NCBI RefSeq assembly: GCF_900240295.1
Contig: NZ_OEQB01000001.1
Location: 62,001-126,000 of the forward strand
Origin: Megasphaera vaginalis (ex Bordigoni et al. 2020)
Lineage (GTDB): Bacteria > Bacillota > Negativicutes > Veillonellales > Megasphaeraceae
Length of the DNA stretch: 64,000 nucleotides
Direction: 5' to 3'
A model generated the notes under the pieces. The model did not search any database. It worked only from the letters and a program-made list of their open reading frames with translations, and was not told the DNA's origin. This document shows positions 8,023 through 16,881 of the stretch, piece after piece. Made by a program: the position numbers and the translations under genes. The first letter of the stretch is position 1, and each line of letters starts with the position of its first letter.

Positions 8023-8964
8023 TCATATTCCGATTCCTGCGCCGCGTATATCGGCGATGACCGTGCGAGCCAAGGCTGCTTCGGAATCGTACTTTTCCTT
8101 TTCATACCAGTGAATATACGGCATCCGCCTGTACCACGTCAGTTGCCGTTTGGCAAAACGGCGGGTGCGCGTCTTGATCGCCGCAGTCATCGCGTCATAC
8201 GTAATGCGCCCGTCGAGGTAAGCGGCAATCTCTCCGTAGCCGATAGCCTTCATGCCTTGATCCGACTCTGTCAGCCCTTCCTTCAACAAGGCTGCCGTTT
8301 CTTCAATCCATCCGGCGCGCAACATTGCGTCAATCCGCTTTTCAATACGCTCATAAAGAACGGGGCGCGGCAACGACAGGCCGATGACAAACGCATCATA
8401 AATCAATGCCGACGCTTTGCCGGCACGAACGAAGGCAGCGCCTTCCCCTCTGCCGACGGCGGCAACCAGACGGATCAACCGTTGTCTGTTGGCCAACAGC
8501 TCATGCCAGTCATCAGGCTGCCAATCCGTAGCCGCCGTAATATACGACTTCAACTCTGCCGGCGTCATCGACGCAACGGTTCGCGCGGCCCGCTCCCGTT
8601 CATGCGGCAATACCCGGGGCGCCGTAAATTCATATCCTTCCAGCAAGGATTGCAAATACAAACCCGTACCGCCTACAATAATCGGAAGTTTCCCCCGTTC
8701 ATGGAGAGCAGCGATTTCCGCCTGCGCCAGCGCACAGAAACGAGCGGCGGAAAAGGGCTCGTCGGCAGCGGCAATATTGATCAAATGATGACGATAGGCG
8801 GAAAGTTCCTCCTGCGTCGGCTTGGCCGTGCCGATATCCATGCCGCGATAGATCTGATAAGCATCGCACGAGACCAGTTCGCTGTGAAATTCTTCCGCCA
8901 GGAAAAAGCTCAACGCCGTTTTTCCTACTGCCGTAGGCCCGACAATGGCAATAACCGGTTTCAT
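8023..8964 (-). CDS. miaA: tRNA dimethylallyltransferase
   Basis: 313 residues. The P-loop GPTAVGKT occupies residues 9-16, followed by the DSAQIY-equivalent SCDAYQIYRGMDIGTAKP and the LIxGGTGLY-type IIVGGTGLYLQ, the signature of MiaA. It transfers a dimethylallyl group to A37 of tRNAs reading UNN codons; MiaB, encoded in the same run (14242-15570), then methylthiolates the product. The ATG overlaps the upstream stop by one base (TAATG). Confidence 0.97.
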   Translation of the reverse strand: MKPVIAIVGPTAVGKTALSFFLAEEFHSELVSCDAYQIYRGMDIGTAKPTQEELSAYRHHLINIAAADEPFSAARFCALAQAEIAALHERGKLPIIVGGTGLYLQSLLEGYEFTAPRVLPHERERAARTVASMTPAELKSYITAATDWQPDDWHELLANRQRLIRLVAAVGRGEGAAFVRAGKASALIYDAFVIGLSLPRPVLYERIEKRIDAMLRAGWIEETAALLKEGLTESDQGMKAIGYGEIAAYLDGRITYDAMTAAIKTRTRRFAKRQLTWYRRMPYIHWYEKEKYDSEAALARTVIADIRGAGIGI

Positions 8965-9755
8965 TATATAGAATCACTCTCCAAAACGGCATAACAAATG
9001 CGGCTGTATTTACCGCCAACAAGGCGCAGTCCAGGAAAATCCCGACGCAGCCGGTCAAAACGGCGGCCTTTTATGACGATCCGCCGCGCAGCTTTTGAGG
9101 CGGCCAGGCGAATCAACGCAGGTGTCAAGAGCTGATGATCCATCAGTGGACGCAGCGGTCGAAAGGCGCAGCTGCTTTCAACAGGTTCGCTGAACATGGG
9201 ATCGAAATACAGAATATCATATGGCTGCGCCGTACGATCGCGCAAATAGTTTTCATAATCTCCCTGCTGCAAATGAATACGCCGTAAAGCCTTCGTGACG
9301 GCAAGATCGTCATGGTTGAAATGTGCAAAGCCCCAACCCGTGACGGCCGCCAGGAGCGGTGACGCTTCTAAGGCATCGACGACGGAACCAGCCGGCAGTG
9401 CATAGGAGGCGATAACGGCATCGGCGCCGAAGCCGCAGGTGCAATCCAGGAGACGGACCGGTCCGGTCGCGGCCAAAGCCTCCAGAAAATGATCCGGCAC
9501 CCCCTGTTGCAAATGAAGCAACCGCAACTGCGCCATATTCAGGTGGAACCGGTGCCTGCCCCGATCAGTCGTTATTTCCGGCCCCTGCGTCGTATAAACG
9601 AGGAGGTTGTCGTATTCTTTCTGTAACGTCTCATGAGAACGGCGACGGCGCAAAACGAAGGCGGCGCCGATTGAAGCAGCCCAGCGCGCCGCTTCTTCCT
9701 GCAACGTTGCAGACGCTTTTAACGACGGCGTTACCGTGATCACAGCAGTATTCAT
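8964..9755 (-). CDS. Class I SAM-dependent methyltransferase, RsmJ-like
   Basis: 263 residues. A SAM-binding motif LLDCTCGFGADA is followed downstream by YFDPMFSEP, which resembles the DPMFP motif of RsmJ, the 16S rRNA guanosine-1516 methyltransferase of gamma-proteobacteria. Regions upstream (QLRLLHLQQG, then the SAM motif) also follow the RsmJ order. The target in this organism is an inference; a different rRNA or small-molecule substrate is possible. Its ATG overlaps the mutL stop (ATGA), and it is embedded among rRNA/tRNA-modification and repair genes, which favours a nucleic-acid substrate. Confidence 0.72.
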   Translation of the reverse strand: MNTAVITVTPSLKASATLQEEAARWAASIGAAFVLRRRRSHETLQKEYDNLLVYTTQGPEITTDRGRHRFHLNMAQLRLLHLQQGVPDHFLEALAATGPVRLLDCTCGFGADAVIASYALPAGSVVDALEASPLLAAVTGWGFAHFNHDDLAVTKALRRIHLQQGDYENYLRDRTAQPYDILYFDPMFSEPVESSCAFRPLRPLMDHQLLTPALIRLAASKAARRIVIKGRRFDRLRRDFPGLRLVGGKYSRICYAVLESDSI

Positions 9756-11644
9756 GTCCGCTTAAAAAGCCTGGCGAGGTCGGCAGGCGTGAAGCGCACG
9801 ATGATCGGTCTCCCGTGCGGGCAGACGAAAGGCTTTTCCGTTTGAAAAAGCGCTTCCAGAAGCTGTTTCATTTCCCGTATATTCAACTTATCGCCGGCTT
9901 TGATCGCACCGTGGCACGAAAGATAGGCCAAGGATGTGTGCCGCAGCATCGCCTTATCCAAAGACGGCTGCAACGTCAAAATCCGGCAAATCTCGCGAAG
10001 CGAATCGGCAATATGGGGCGTCTGCAAATCACAGGGTACGGCTTCCATGCGCAGCGTCGACGGACCGGCAACGGAATAGGCATACCCAAGATCGACAAAA
10101 ACGTCTTGCCGCTCTGTCAGAAGCGCCATATCGTGACTGTCGACTTCGACAAATTCCGCCGTCAGCAGCTGCTGACTCGGCAGTGCTTCCGTCCGTTTGC
10201 AGAAGGTATCGTAACGCACCCGTTCATGCGCCGCATGGTGGTCGATCAGATAGAGATCTTCCCCCTTTTTGGCAACGATATAGCAATCCGCCACTTCACC
10301 GAGAGGAATAAAGACATCCGCATCGCCGTCAAACGTAATGACAGGCCCTTGCTCTTCTTCGGTACCGGGAACCTTGCTTTCCGCCGCCAAAGCCGCCGTA
10401 AAGGCCGCTGCAGCAGCAGCCGGTACATCGTCAGGCGTCAATACCGGTTCATACGGGCGCCGCGGCGATTCCCCGACATGTTGCTGCGCCGAAACTGCCG
10501 GCGCAGCATAAGTTGTCGCCGGAACCGACGGTTGCGCCGAAGCGGTAAAAGGCAGTTCCGATTCCTGCGGCGACGCAATGTCCCGCAGAGGTTCAAGCCT
10601 TTCGCGCTGACGCGGCGGCAAAGGAGCGGACGCCGCGATCGTTTCCGGTCTGTCCTGACTGACCAGCGCCGTAACGATGCTATGATAAACGGCGCGATAC
10701 ACTTCCTTTTCGTCGGCGAACTTGATCTCCGTTTTGGCAGGATGAACATTGACGTCGATAAAAGCCGGATCGATATCGATTTGAAGTACGGCCAGGGGAT
10801 ATCCCGCTTTCGGCAGCATCGCATGGTAAGCATTTTCGATAGCTTTATAGATAATACCGTTCTGCACGACCCGACGATTGACGATACTCGTCTGCCAGGC
10901 ACGGCTGCTCTTCAGCAATGACGGCTTGCCGACAAAACCGGAAATTGTCAGCGTTTCCCCTTCATAAGTTACGGGAAAAATCTCCCGCGCCGCGGCTGCA
11001 CCGTAAATGCCGGCAATCGTTTCCTTCAGGTCTCCCTGCCCTCCTGTATGAAGCGTTGTCCTGCCGTTCGTAATTAAGGTGAATTCAATACCGCTGTTGG
11101 CCAGGGCCAGCTTTGTGACGATCTCGCTGATCTTGGCACTTTCTGTCCGTTCGCTTTTGAGAAATTTCCGCCTTGCCGGCGTATTGAAAAAGAGCTCCGC
11201 CACTTCTACCGTTGTCCCGACAGGAGCTCCCGTTTCTTCTTTTTCTTTGATAACGCCGCCGTCTATCAGCAGCTGTGTCGCCAACACGGCGTCTCGCTGC
11301 CGCGTCGTAAGGGTCATCCGCGATACGGCGGCAATACTCGGTACGGCTTCACCGCGAAAGCCGAGAGAAGTGATGGCAAATATATCTTCAACGGAGCGAA
11401 TTTTGCTCGTGCCGTGGCGGATGAGGCATTTTTCCGCATCTTCGGCACTCATGCCGCAGCCGTTATCGCTGACGCGCATGTACGACTGGCCGCCGTCGGC
11501 AATTTCCGTCTCAATCGCCGTTGCACCGGCGTCAACGGCATTTTCGATCAACTCCTTAATGCATGACGACGGCCGTTCGACAACTTCACCGGCAGCAATT
11601 TTATTGGCCGTCCCTTCGTCAAGCACATGAATCAGAGAACTCAT
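9752..11644 (-). CDS. mutL: DNA mismatch repair protein MutL
   Basis: 630 residues. The GHKL ATPase motifs are clear: ELIENAVDAGA (31-41), DNGCG (60-64) and GFRGEA (95-100). A long polar linker rich in A, P and E follows. The C-terminal domain carries DHHAAHER, close to the DQHA endonuclease motif, and CPHGRP near the C-terminus, so this MutL is predicted to nick DNA itself, as in bacteria lacking MutH. It links MutS recognition to strand removal. The ATG overlaps the mutS stop by four bases, so the pair is coupled. Confidence 0.97.
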   Translation of the reverse strand: MSSLIHVLDEGTANKIAAGEVVERPSSCIKELIENAVDAGATAIETEIADGGQSYMRVSDNGCGMSAEDAEKCLIRHGTSKIRSVEDIFAITSLGFRGEAVPSIAAVSRMTLTTRQRDAVLATQLLIDGGVIKEKEETGAPVGTTVEVAELFFNTPARRKFLKSERTESAKISEIVTKLALANSGIEFTLITNGRTTLHTGGQGDLKETIAGIYGAAAAREIFPVTYEGETLTISGFVGKPSLLKSSRAWQTSIVNRRVVQNGIIYKAIENAYHAMLPKAGYPLAVLQIDIDPAFIDVNVHPAKTEIKFADEKEVYRAVYHSIVTALVSQDRPETIAASAPLPPRQRERLEPLRDIASPQESELPFTASAQPSVPATTYAAPAVSAQQHVGESPRRPYEPVLTPDDVPAAAAAAFTAALAAESKVPGTEEEQGPVITFDGDADVFIPLGEVADCYIVAKKGEDLYLIDHHAAHERVRYDTFCKRTEALPSQQLLTAEFVEVDSHDMALLTERQDVFVDLGYAYSVAGPSTLRMEAVPCDLQTPHIADSLREICRILTLQPSLDKAMLRHTSLAYLSCHGAIKAGDKLNIREMKQLLEALFQTEKPFVCPHGRPIIVRFTPADLARLFKRT

Positions 11645-14232
11645 TTCATCCCGCTCCCTTCTTTCGCCTCTTTTTGCAGGCTATATAAAAATGAAATGGC
11701 TTCAATAGGCGTCATCGTCGCAACGTCGACAGACAGGAGCCGTTCTGTCAGCAAATCCGTAAAGAGACTTTCCGATAGAGACTGTGCCGTTTTTTCGGCG
11801 GCAAGCGGCGGCGCCGCGGTATCACTTTCGAGATCGTTGAGAATGATTTCAGCCCGCTGCAAAAGCGTTTCCGGCAAGCCGGCCAGACGCGCCACGTGGA
11901 GACCGTAGCTGCGATCAGCGCCGCCGGGAATGATACGGCGCAGAAATTTGATGCTCTTGCCGCGTTCCTTGACGGCGACCGTATAGTTCTTGATTTTTTC
12001 GGAGTCCTTCGCCATGGCAATCAGTTCATGATAATGGGTGGCAAAAAGCGTCAAGGCGTGAATCTGCCGCAAGCAGTATTCAATTACGGCGCGGGCAATG
12101 GACATGCCGTCAAAGGTACTCGTGCCCCGTCCTATTTCATCGAGAATGAGCAGGCTGTCCGCCGTCGCATGCTTCAAAATATACGATACTTCCTTCATTT
12201 CCATCATGAATGTACTTTGGCCCGTCAAAATATCGTCACTGGCGCCAATGCGCGTAAAAATACGATCGACAGGGCAGACGGAAGCGGCGCCGGCAGGAAT
12301 GAACGAACCGACTTGCGTCATCAGTACCAGTACGGCAACTTGTCGCATATAAGTGGATTTTCCGGCCATATTCGGTCCCGTAATGACGAGAACTTCATGA
12401 TCCTGATGATTCAGGACAACGTCGTTCGGAACAAAAAGCTCGCCTGTCACATATTTTTCAATAATCGGATGTCTACCGTCTTCAATGCGGATCATGCGCT
12501 GCCGGTTCAGAGACGGCCGCGTGTAATGGTTTTCATGCGCTGCACAGGCAAGGCTGTACAGGCAGTCCACCTGCGCGATCGAGCGGGCCGATACCTGCAT
12601 GGCCGGAATAGACTGTTGCAGTTGTCGGCGCAATTCACCGAAAAGCTTGTATTCAAGCGCCAGCATCCGTTCCTGCGCCGTCAGCACCTTCACTTCAAAA
12701 TCCTTCAATTCAGGCGTAATATACCGTTCGGCGTTGACCAGCGTCTGCTTGCGGACATAATACGCGGGAACAGGCTTCGTATTGGCATGGGAAATTTCAA
12801 AATAATAGCCGAATACCTTCGTATAGCCGATCTTCATTTTGATTCCCGTTTTCGCCTTTTCCCGTTCCTCCATCTCCTGCAAGTATGCATGGCTATTGGC
12901 GGCAATATGACGGATCTCATCCAACTCGTCGGAATAACCTTCGCGAATGACGCCGCCGTTGCGGATCACGGCTCCCGGTTCTTCTTTTACGGCACGGCAC
13001 AACAGATCGTAAACGGCGCGATGTTCATCGATTTTCTGCTCCGCCTTTTTCAAAACGGCGGCCCCGGCTTGTGCCAAAATGCTCTTCACCGCCGGCAGAA
13101 CGGACAGCGATTCACGCAGCGCCACCAGGTCTTTGGGGCTGACCGTGCCGGTTTCAATACGCGTCAGTATCCGTTCAAAGTCGTAAATGCGCAGCAGCGT
13201 ACTGCCGAGTTCCTGCCGCATCATTTCGCGTTGAACGAGTTCTTCCACTCCGTCCTGCCGCGCTGTGATCTCCTGAATACGTAGCAACGGCGCTTCCAGC
13301 CATTTGCGGAGAAGGCGGCCGCCCATAGCGGTTTCCGTCTTATCAAGCACGGACAAAAGAGTTCCCTGCCGCTTGCCGTCACGTACATTCTGCGTGATTT
13401 CCAGATGACGCAGACTGGATGCATCGAGAACCAGATGCCGTTCGCGATCGATGGGCTGCAATGACGTTACATGGGAAACGGATGACTGCATGACTTCGCT
13501 GACATAGGTCAAAAGAATCCCGATGGACTGCGCCGCTTTCCGGGCGGGCGCCATCATTTCCGGCGCAAAATACGCGTCGCATTTTCCTTCGTAATCGACA
13601 GCAGCATCTGTCTCATAAGCGGTAACCGTACATTGCATGCCGCGCGAAGCAAGGTATTTTTCTATTCCGGCGGCAGCGCCGTCAAGCTTTGCATAGAGCA
13701 GCTCGCTCGGCTCATAAACGGCCAGCAGATCGAACAGGCGATCTTCCATTTCCGTCAACAGGCAGACCGCCCAGAGGCACTCGCCTGTCGTCACGTCGAT
13801 AAAGGCGGCGGAGACATCGTCGTCTTTACCGCTGATGCAGGCGATATAGTTGTTTTTTTTGGAGGCTATCGCATGCTCCAGCGTAATCGTCCCCGGTGTG
13901 ACAATTCTGATGATTTCACGCTTAACAATGCCTTTGGCGGCTTTCGGATCCTCCATTTGCTCGCAAATGGCGACTTTATACCCCTTATGGACGAGACGCT
14001 CGATATAGGTATCGGCAGAATGGAAAGGCACGCCGCACATGGGCACCTTTTCCTTATTGCCGCCGGCCCGGCCCGTCAGCGTCAGATCCAACTCCCGGGA
14101 AGCCGTCAGCGCATCATCGAAAAACATTTCGTAAAAATCGCCGAGACGGAAGAAAAGCAGTTTATCACGGCACCGCTCCTTCACTTCCAGGTACTGCTTC
14201 ATCATCGGTGTCAATTTCGTTGAATCAGCCAA
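11641..14232 (-). CDS. mutS: DNA mismatch recognition protein MutS
   Basis: 863 residues. Translation appears to start at a TTG (14232), with a full AGGAGG five bases upstream; the next ATG is nine codons in. The N-terminus has the mismatch-binding domain (LGDFYEMFFDDA, the F-x-E motif used to probe mismatches). The C-terminus has the ABC-type ATPase with P-loop GPNMAGKST at 619-627 and Walker B DEIGRGTSTFDG beginning at D698. It recognises mispairs and small loops and recruits MutL, encoded directly downstream. Confidence 0.98.
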   Translation of the reverse strand: MADSTKLTPMMKQYLEVKERCRDKLLFFRLGDFYEMFFDDALTASRELDLTLTGRAGGNKEKVPMCGVPFHSADTYIERLVHKGYKVAICEQMEDPKAAKGIVKREIIRIVTPGTITLEHAIASKKNNYIACISGKDDDVSAAFIDVTTGECLWAVCLLTEMEDRLFDLLAVYEPSELLYAKLDGAAAGIEKYLASRGMQCTVTAYETDAAVDYEGKCDAYFAPEMMAPARKAAQSIGILLTYVSEVMQSSVSHVTSLQPIDRERHLVLDASSLRHLEITQNVRDGKRQGTLLSVLDKTETAMGGRLLRKWLEAPLLRIQEITARQDGVEELVQREMMRQELGSTLLRIYDFERILTRIETGTVSPKDLVALRESLSVLPAVKSILAQAGAAVLKKAEQKIDEHRAVYDLLCRAVKEEPGAVIRNGGVIREGYSDELDEIRHIAANSHAYLQEMEEREKAKTGIKMKIGYTKVFGYYFEISHANTKPVPAYYVRKQTLVNAERYITPELKDFEVKVLTAQERMLALEYKLFGELRRQLQQSIPAMQVSARSIAQVDCLYSLACAAHENHYTRPSLNRQRMIRIEDGRHPIIEKYVTGELFVPNDVVLNHQDHEVLVITGPNMAGKSTYMRQVAVLVLMTQVGSFIPAGAASVCPVDRIFTRIGASDDILTGQSTFMMEMKEVSYILKHATADSLLILDEIGRGTSTFDGMSIARAVIEYCLRQIHALTLFATHYHELIAMAKDSEKIKNYTVAVKERGKSIKFLRRIIPGGADRSYGLHVARLAGLPETLLQRAEIILNDLESDTAAPPLAAEKTAQSLSESLFTDLLTERLLSVDVATMTPIEAISFLYSLQKEAKEGSGMK

Positions 14233-14241
14233 AATTACCTC

Positions 14242-15570
14242 CTATTTTACAAGATGCCCTTTCAAGACCCACGTTTGTCCTTTATCAATGCAGACCGGTA
14301 CCGTATCGCCTACGGCGACGGAGCCGTCTTCTTCCCAGATAACCATCTTATTGCTCGATGTGCGGCCGAACCAGTGTTTGGCATCGTTTTTCGTCGGCCC
14401 TTCGACAATGACGTCATAAATACGCGTTTCCATCGCCCGGTTATATTCGAGACTGAACACGTTTTGTACATCCATGAGCCGTTGTAAGCGGCGATTCTTT
14501 TCTTCCTGCGAAATCTGACCGCCCATCTTTGCCGCCGGAGTTCCCGTACGCGGCGAATAAATAAAGGTATACGCCATGTCATAGCGAATTTGCTTCAACA
14601 GGTCCAACGTCTCCGAAAACATCGCTTCCGTTTCGCCAGGAAAACCGACGATCAGATCTGTCGTCAGCGCCAGATTGGGAATTTTTTTGCGGGCATACGC
14701 CACAAGCTCTCCGTAATGCGCTACCGTATAACCGCGATTCATCTTTTTCAGCAACTCGTCGGAACCGCTCTGAATCGGCAAATGCATGTGGGAAACGACT
14801 TTTTTTGACGCTGCCAGCGCATCAATCATGGCAAAGGTCATATCCTTCGGATGACTCGTCATGTAACGAATACGCTCAATGCCGTCAATACCGTCAAGAG
14901 CCCTGATTAAAGACGAAAAACCGGTTCCGTCTTGCAGATCGAGACCGTAGGAATTGACGTTCTGCCCCAGCAGCGTAATTTCCTTATAGCCTTCGGCGGC
15001 CAACGCCCTGACTTCTTTAAGAATATCGGCCAGCGGACGGCTCACTTCACGGCCGCGGACATAAGGAACGATACAATACGTGCAAAATTTATTGCAACCA
15101 TTCATAATCGGCACCCAGGCAAAAAATCGCTGAAACCGTCTGGCCGGCAATTCATGAAAAGCCGGCACCGCCATATCGGCGGCCAGATACTGTTTAGCCG
15201 TTTTTTGTCTGGCTTTGATCAGTTCGACAAGTTTATGAATATTATGAGTACCGATGACCAGGTCAAGGTGCGGCGCCCGTTCAAATAACCGGTCCCGCCA
15301 CTCCTGAGCCATACAGCCCGTTACGGCCAGGATCAGATTTTTATTGCGCTCCTTTAAATGCTTCAATTCACCGATCTTGCCGAGCACCTTTCCTTCCGCC
15401 GTTTCACGAACGCAGCAGGTGTTGATCAGAATAACGTCGGCCATGTCGATCTCATCCGTCATGCGGTAACCGAGTTCTTCCAACTGTCCGGCATAATGTT
15501 CGCTGTCTGCTTGATTCATCTGGCAGCCATAGGTCATGATAAAATAAAATGCATTGTTCTGAAAATCCAT
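14242..15570 (-). CDS. miaB: tRNA-2-methylthio-N6-dimethylallyladenosine synthase
   Basis: 442 residues. The N-terminal cluster ligands are C16 (YGCQMN), C52 and C86; the radical-SAM cluster is C159-x3-C163-x2-C166 (NGCNKFCTYC); a TRAM domain closes the C-terminus. The YGCQMN form separates MiaB from MtaB and RimO. It adds a methylthio group to i6A37 of tRNA using two iron-sulfur clusters. It is the first gene of the miaB-mutS-mutL-miaA run, with mutS starting 9 bases after its stop. A weak promoter (TTTACT, 17 bases, TATCAT) may lie around 15620-15650. Confidence 0.97.
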   Translation of the reverse strand: MDFQNNAFYFIMTYGCQMNQADSEHYAGQLEELGYRMTDEIDMADVILINTCCVRETAEGKVLGKIGELKHLKERNKNLILAVTGCMAQEWRDRLFERAPHLDLVIGTHNIHKLVELIKARQKTAKQYLAADMAVPAFHELPARRFQRFFAWVPIMNGCNKFCTYCIVPYVRGREVSRPLADILKEVRALAAEGYKEITLLGQNVNSYGLDLQDGTGFSSLIRALDGIDGIERIRYMTSHPKDMTFAMIDALAASKKVVSHMHLPIQSGSDELLKKMNRGYTVAHYGELVAYARKKIPNLALTTDLIVGFPGETEAMFSETLDLLKQIRYDMAYTFIYSPRTGTPAAKMGGQISQEEKNRRLQRLMDVQNVFSLEYNRAMETRIYDVIVEGPTKNDAKHWFGRTSSNKMVIWEEDGSVAVGDTVPVCIDKGQTWVLKGHLVK

Positions 15571-15649
15571 AGATAACGTCTCCGTCTAATATCGTAAACA
15601 TAAAAAGCAGGTTGACACTTAATGATACCATAGGCGTCAGGTAAAGTAA

Positions 15650-15683
15650 AATTTAAAACAGGCCCAACACAGCGCTGAGCCTG
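15650..15683 (-). terminator. Intrinsic terminator of the NUDIX gene
   Basis: An 8-bp stem with one G-T pair (15659-15666 with 15676-15683) is followed on the minus strand by TTTTAAATTTT. It separates the NUDIX gene from miaB. Confidence 0.7.
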
Positions 15684-15729
15684 CATCCGTACCGATACGC
15701 CGCTGCCGCCTTACCGGCGCCGCGCGTTC

Positions 15730-16266
15730 TCAGTCATCATCGCGCATGAACCCGTTTGTCTTACGCATATCGAAAAGGGAAGCGATAAAGCTTTCAATGT
15801 AAGGCAGAAAGGTACGGTTCCGTACCATTTCCAAAGCCTCCGCCCGCGTTACCCAACGGGCGGCGTCAACTTCGGATGCCTGCAGCCGAAGCGCATTGAT
15901 ATCAAGATCTTTGTGAACAATATAAATATCGTCAAAACCGGGCACAAAGCGCAGACGCATAAGTGGCGGCTGGCCTTGCAGGTCGAGACGGATCCCCATT
16001 TCTTCCCAAGCCTCCCGTTCGGCAGCGGCCTGGCTCGTTTCACCGCTATGTACATGACCGGCAACGGTGACATCCCAACGACCGTTAAGGGGATCCCGTT
16101 TATTGCTTTTATTTCGCTGCTGTATCAGCAGGCGTCCGTGACTGTCAAAAAGGCAGACATGGACAATAAGAAAATATTCTCCGTCACGCAGATTTCGTTC
16201 CTCTTTCCTGGCTATCGTCCTGCCTGTGACCTGCCCCGTATAATCGTATATATCCAGCTGTTCCAT
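15730..16266 (-). CDS. NUDIX hydrolase, isopentenyl-diphosphate-isomerase-like subfamily
   Basis: 178 residues from the ATG at 16266, with AGAGGA about 9 bases upstream. The open frame extends further upstream but that part has no recognisable protein character. The NUDIX box is complete: G70-x5-E76-x7-R84-E85-x2-E88-E89-x-G91, which binds the divalent metal. The N-terminal stretch (LDIYDYTGQVTG..., then LIVHVCLFDSHGRLLIQQRN) is typical of the IDI-like NUDIX proteins found in many Firmicutes, whose substrates are mostly unknown. It hydrolyses or isomerises a diphosphate-linked compound in the cytoplasm. It lies alone between two terminators. Confidence 0.9.
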   Translation of the reverse strand: MEQLDIYDYTGQVTGRTIARKEERNLRDGEYFLIVHVCLFDSHGRLLIQQRNKSNKRDPLNGRWDVTVAGHVHSGETSQAAAEREAWEEMGIRLDLQGQPPLMRLRFVPGFDDIYIVHKDLDINALRLQASEVDAARWVTRAEALEMVRNRTFLPYIESFIASLFDMRKTNGFMRDDD

Positions 16267-16489
16267 GCTAACGCTTCCTCTCCGCTGTTGTTCGGTTATC
16301 GAAAACAATCTGTTTTCCGTCCTTATTTTAGCAAAAATCGGCTGCTCGTAAAAGTCGCTTCCCCGCATCAGCGGCACAGGCAGCAAGTACTTCCCATCCC
16401 TCTTCCTGGCGGTTGCAACGAAAAACGGCTGCGCCGTGAAAAACAGGCCTGCCGTCGCCACTTTCCGCTGTTGTCGTGCTTGGTGCCGT

Positions 16490-16538
16490 AAAAATGAAAC
16501 GACCACCGGTTGATTAGTCCGGTGGTCGTTTCATTTTT
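16490..16538 (-). terminator. Perfect 20-bp hairpin terminator (may act in both directions)
   Basis: Arms 16490-16509 and 16519-16538 are perfect reverse complements, with a 9-base loop. The base of each strand's 3' arm is CATTTTT, giving a T tract in either direction. On plus nothing upstream needs terminating, so its role is most likely on minus. Confidence 0.8.
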
Positions 16539-16612
16539 AAAAGGAGATCTGACAATGCTATTATCAGGCGGTTTTTTCTGCATGTGTTGTCCCTCACCCA
16601 TGCTTTACCCAC
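16490..16612 (-). ncRNA. Candidate small RNA (about 120 nt)
   Basis: A promoter ending at 16619 would start an RNA near 16612 that runs into a 20-bp perfect hairpin with a T-rich 3' arm at 16490-16538. The only frame starting in the unit (ATG at 16601) has no stop before the hairpin and reads through it, so a peptide is unlikely. The 5' part is rich in GGGTGAGGG-type sequence. It matches no RNA family I recognise. This is an inference from promoter plus terminator only. Confidence 0.4.
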
Positions 16613-16618
16613 ATCTAT

Positions 16619-16648
16619 ACTATACCACTTTATCATTTTCATGAAAAT
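16619..16648 (-). promoter_or_regulatory. Promoter with overlapping palindrome
   Basis: Minus strand: TTTTCA (16642-16647), 17-base spacer, TATAGT (16619-16624). A 14-base perfect palindrome, ATTTTCATGAAAAT (16635-16648), covers the -35 and could be a repressor site. Confidence 0.55.
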
Positions 16649-16881
16649 ATGTATTTTACAAGAATTAAAACGATATACCCATGGACGGGAACAGCATTTT
16701 TAACTGCCTCTTTATATTTTTTACTTAATCGTTGTACAAATCCGAAAACAGAAAATTTTTACAGTCTTTATTCTTAAAAGTTATTGTTCAAATGCATAAA
16801 AATTATTGATTTTCTACAAAAGTTGCTACTTTCTCAACGATCCCCGTATCACCGGCAGGGGGATTCAACGGTCTGCAACGA

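Larger units (their letters stand above)
16267..16881. other. 615-base gap between the NUDIX and MFS genes
   Basis: No convincing protein gene lies here. The left part (16267-16489) holds the leader of the NUDIX gene and nothing else I can recognise. A 20-bp perfect hairpin (16490-16538) and a promoter (16619-16647) define a short minus-strand unit. From 16680 to 16860 the sequence is AT-rich without recognisable elements. The MFS gene has no convincing terminator; a 6-bp ATCCCC/GGGGAT hairpin near 16840-16863 lacks a T tract. Confidence 0.6.

Noticed and set aside
11896-13284. Long plus-strand frame (462 codons) opposite mutS
   Set aside because: Antisense to a complete, well conserved mutS; low-complexity basic translation.
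16368-16601. 77-codon minus-strand frame over the small-RNA candidate
   Set aside because: It reads through the 20-bp terminator hairpin, and its sequence has no protein character.
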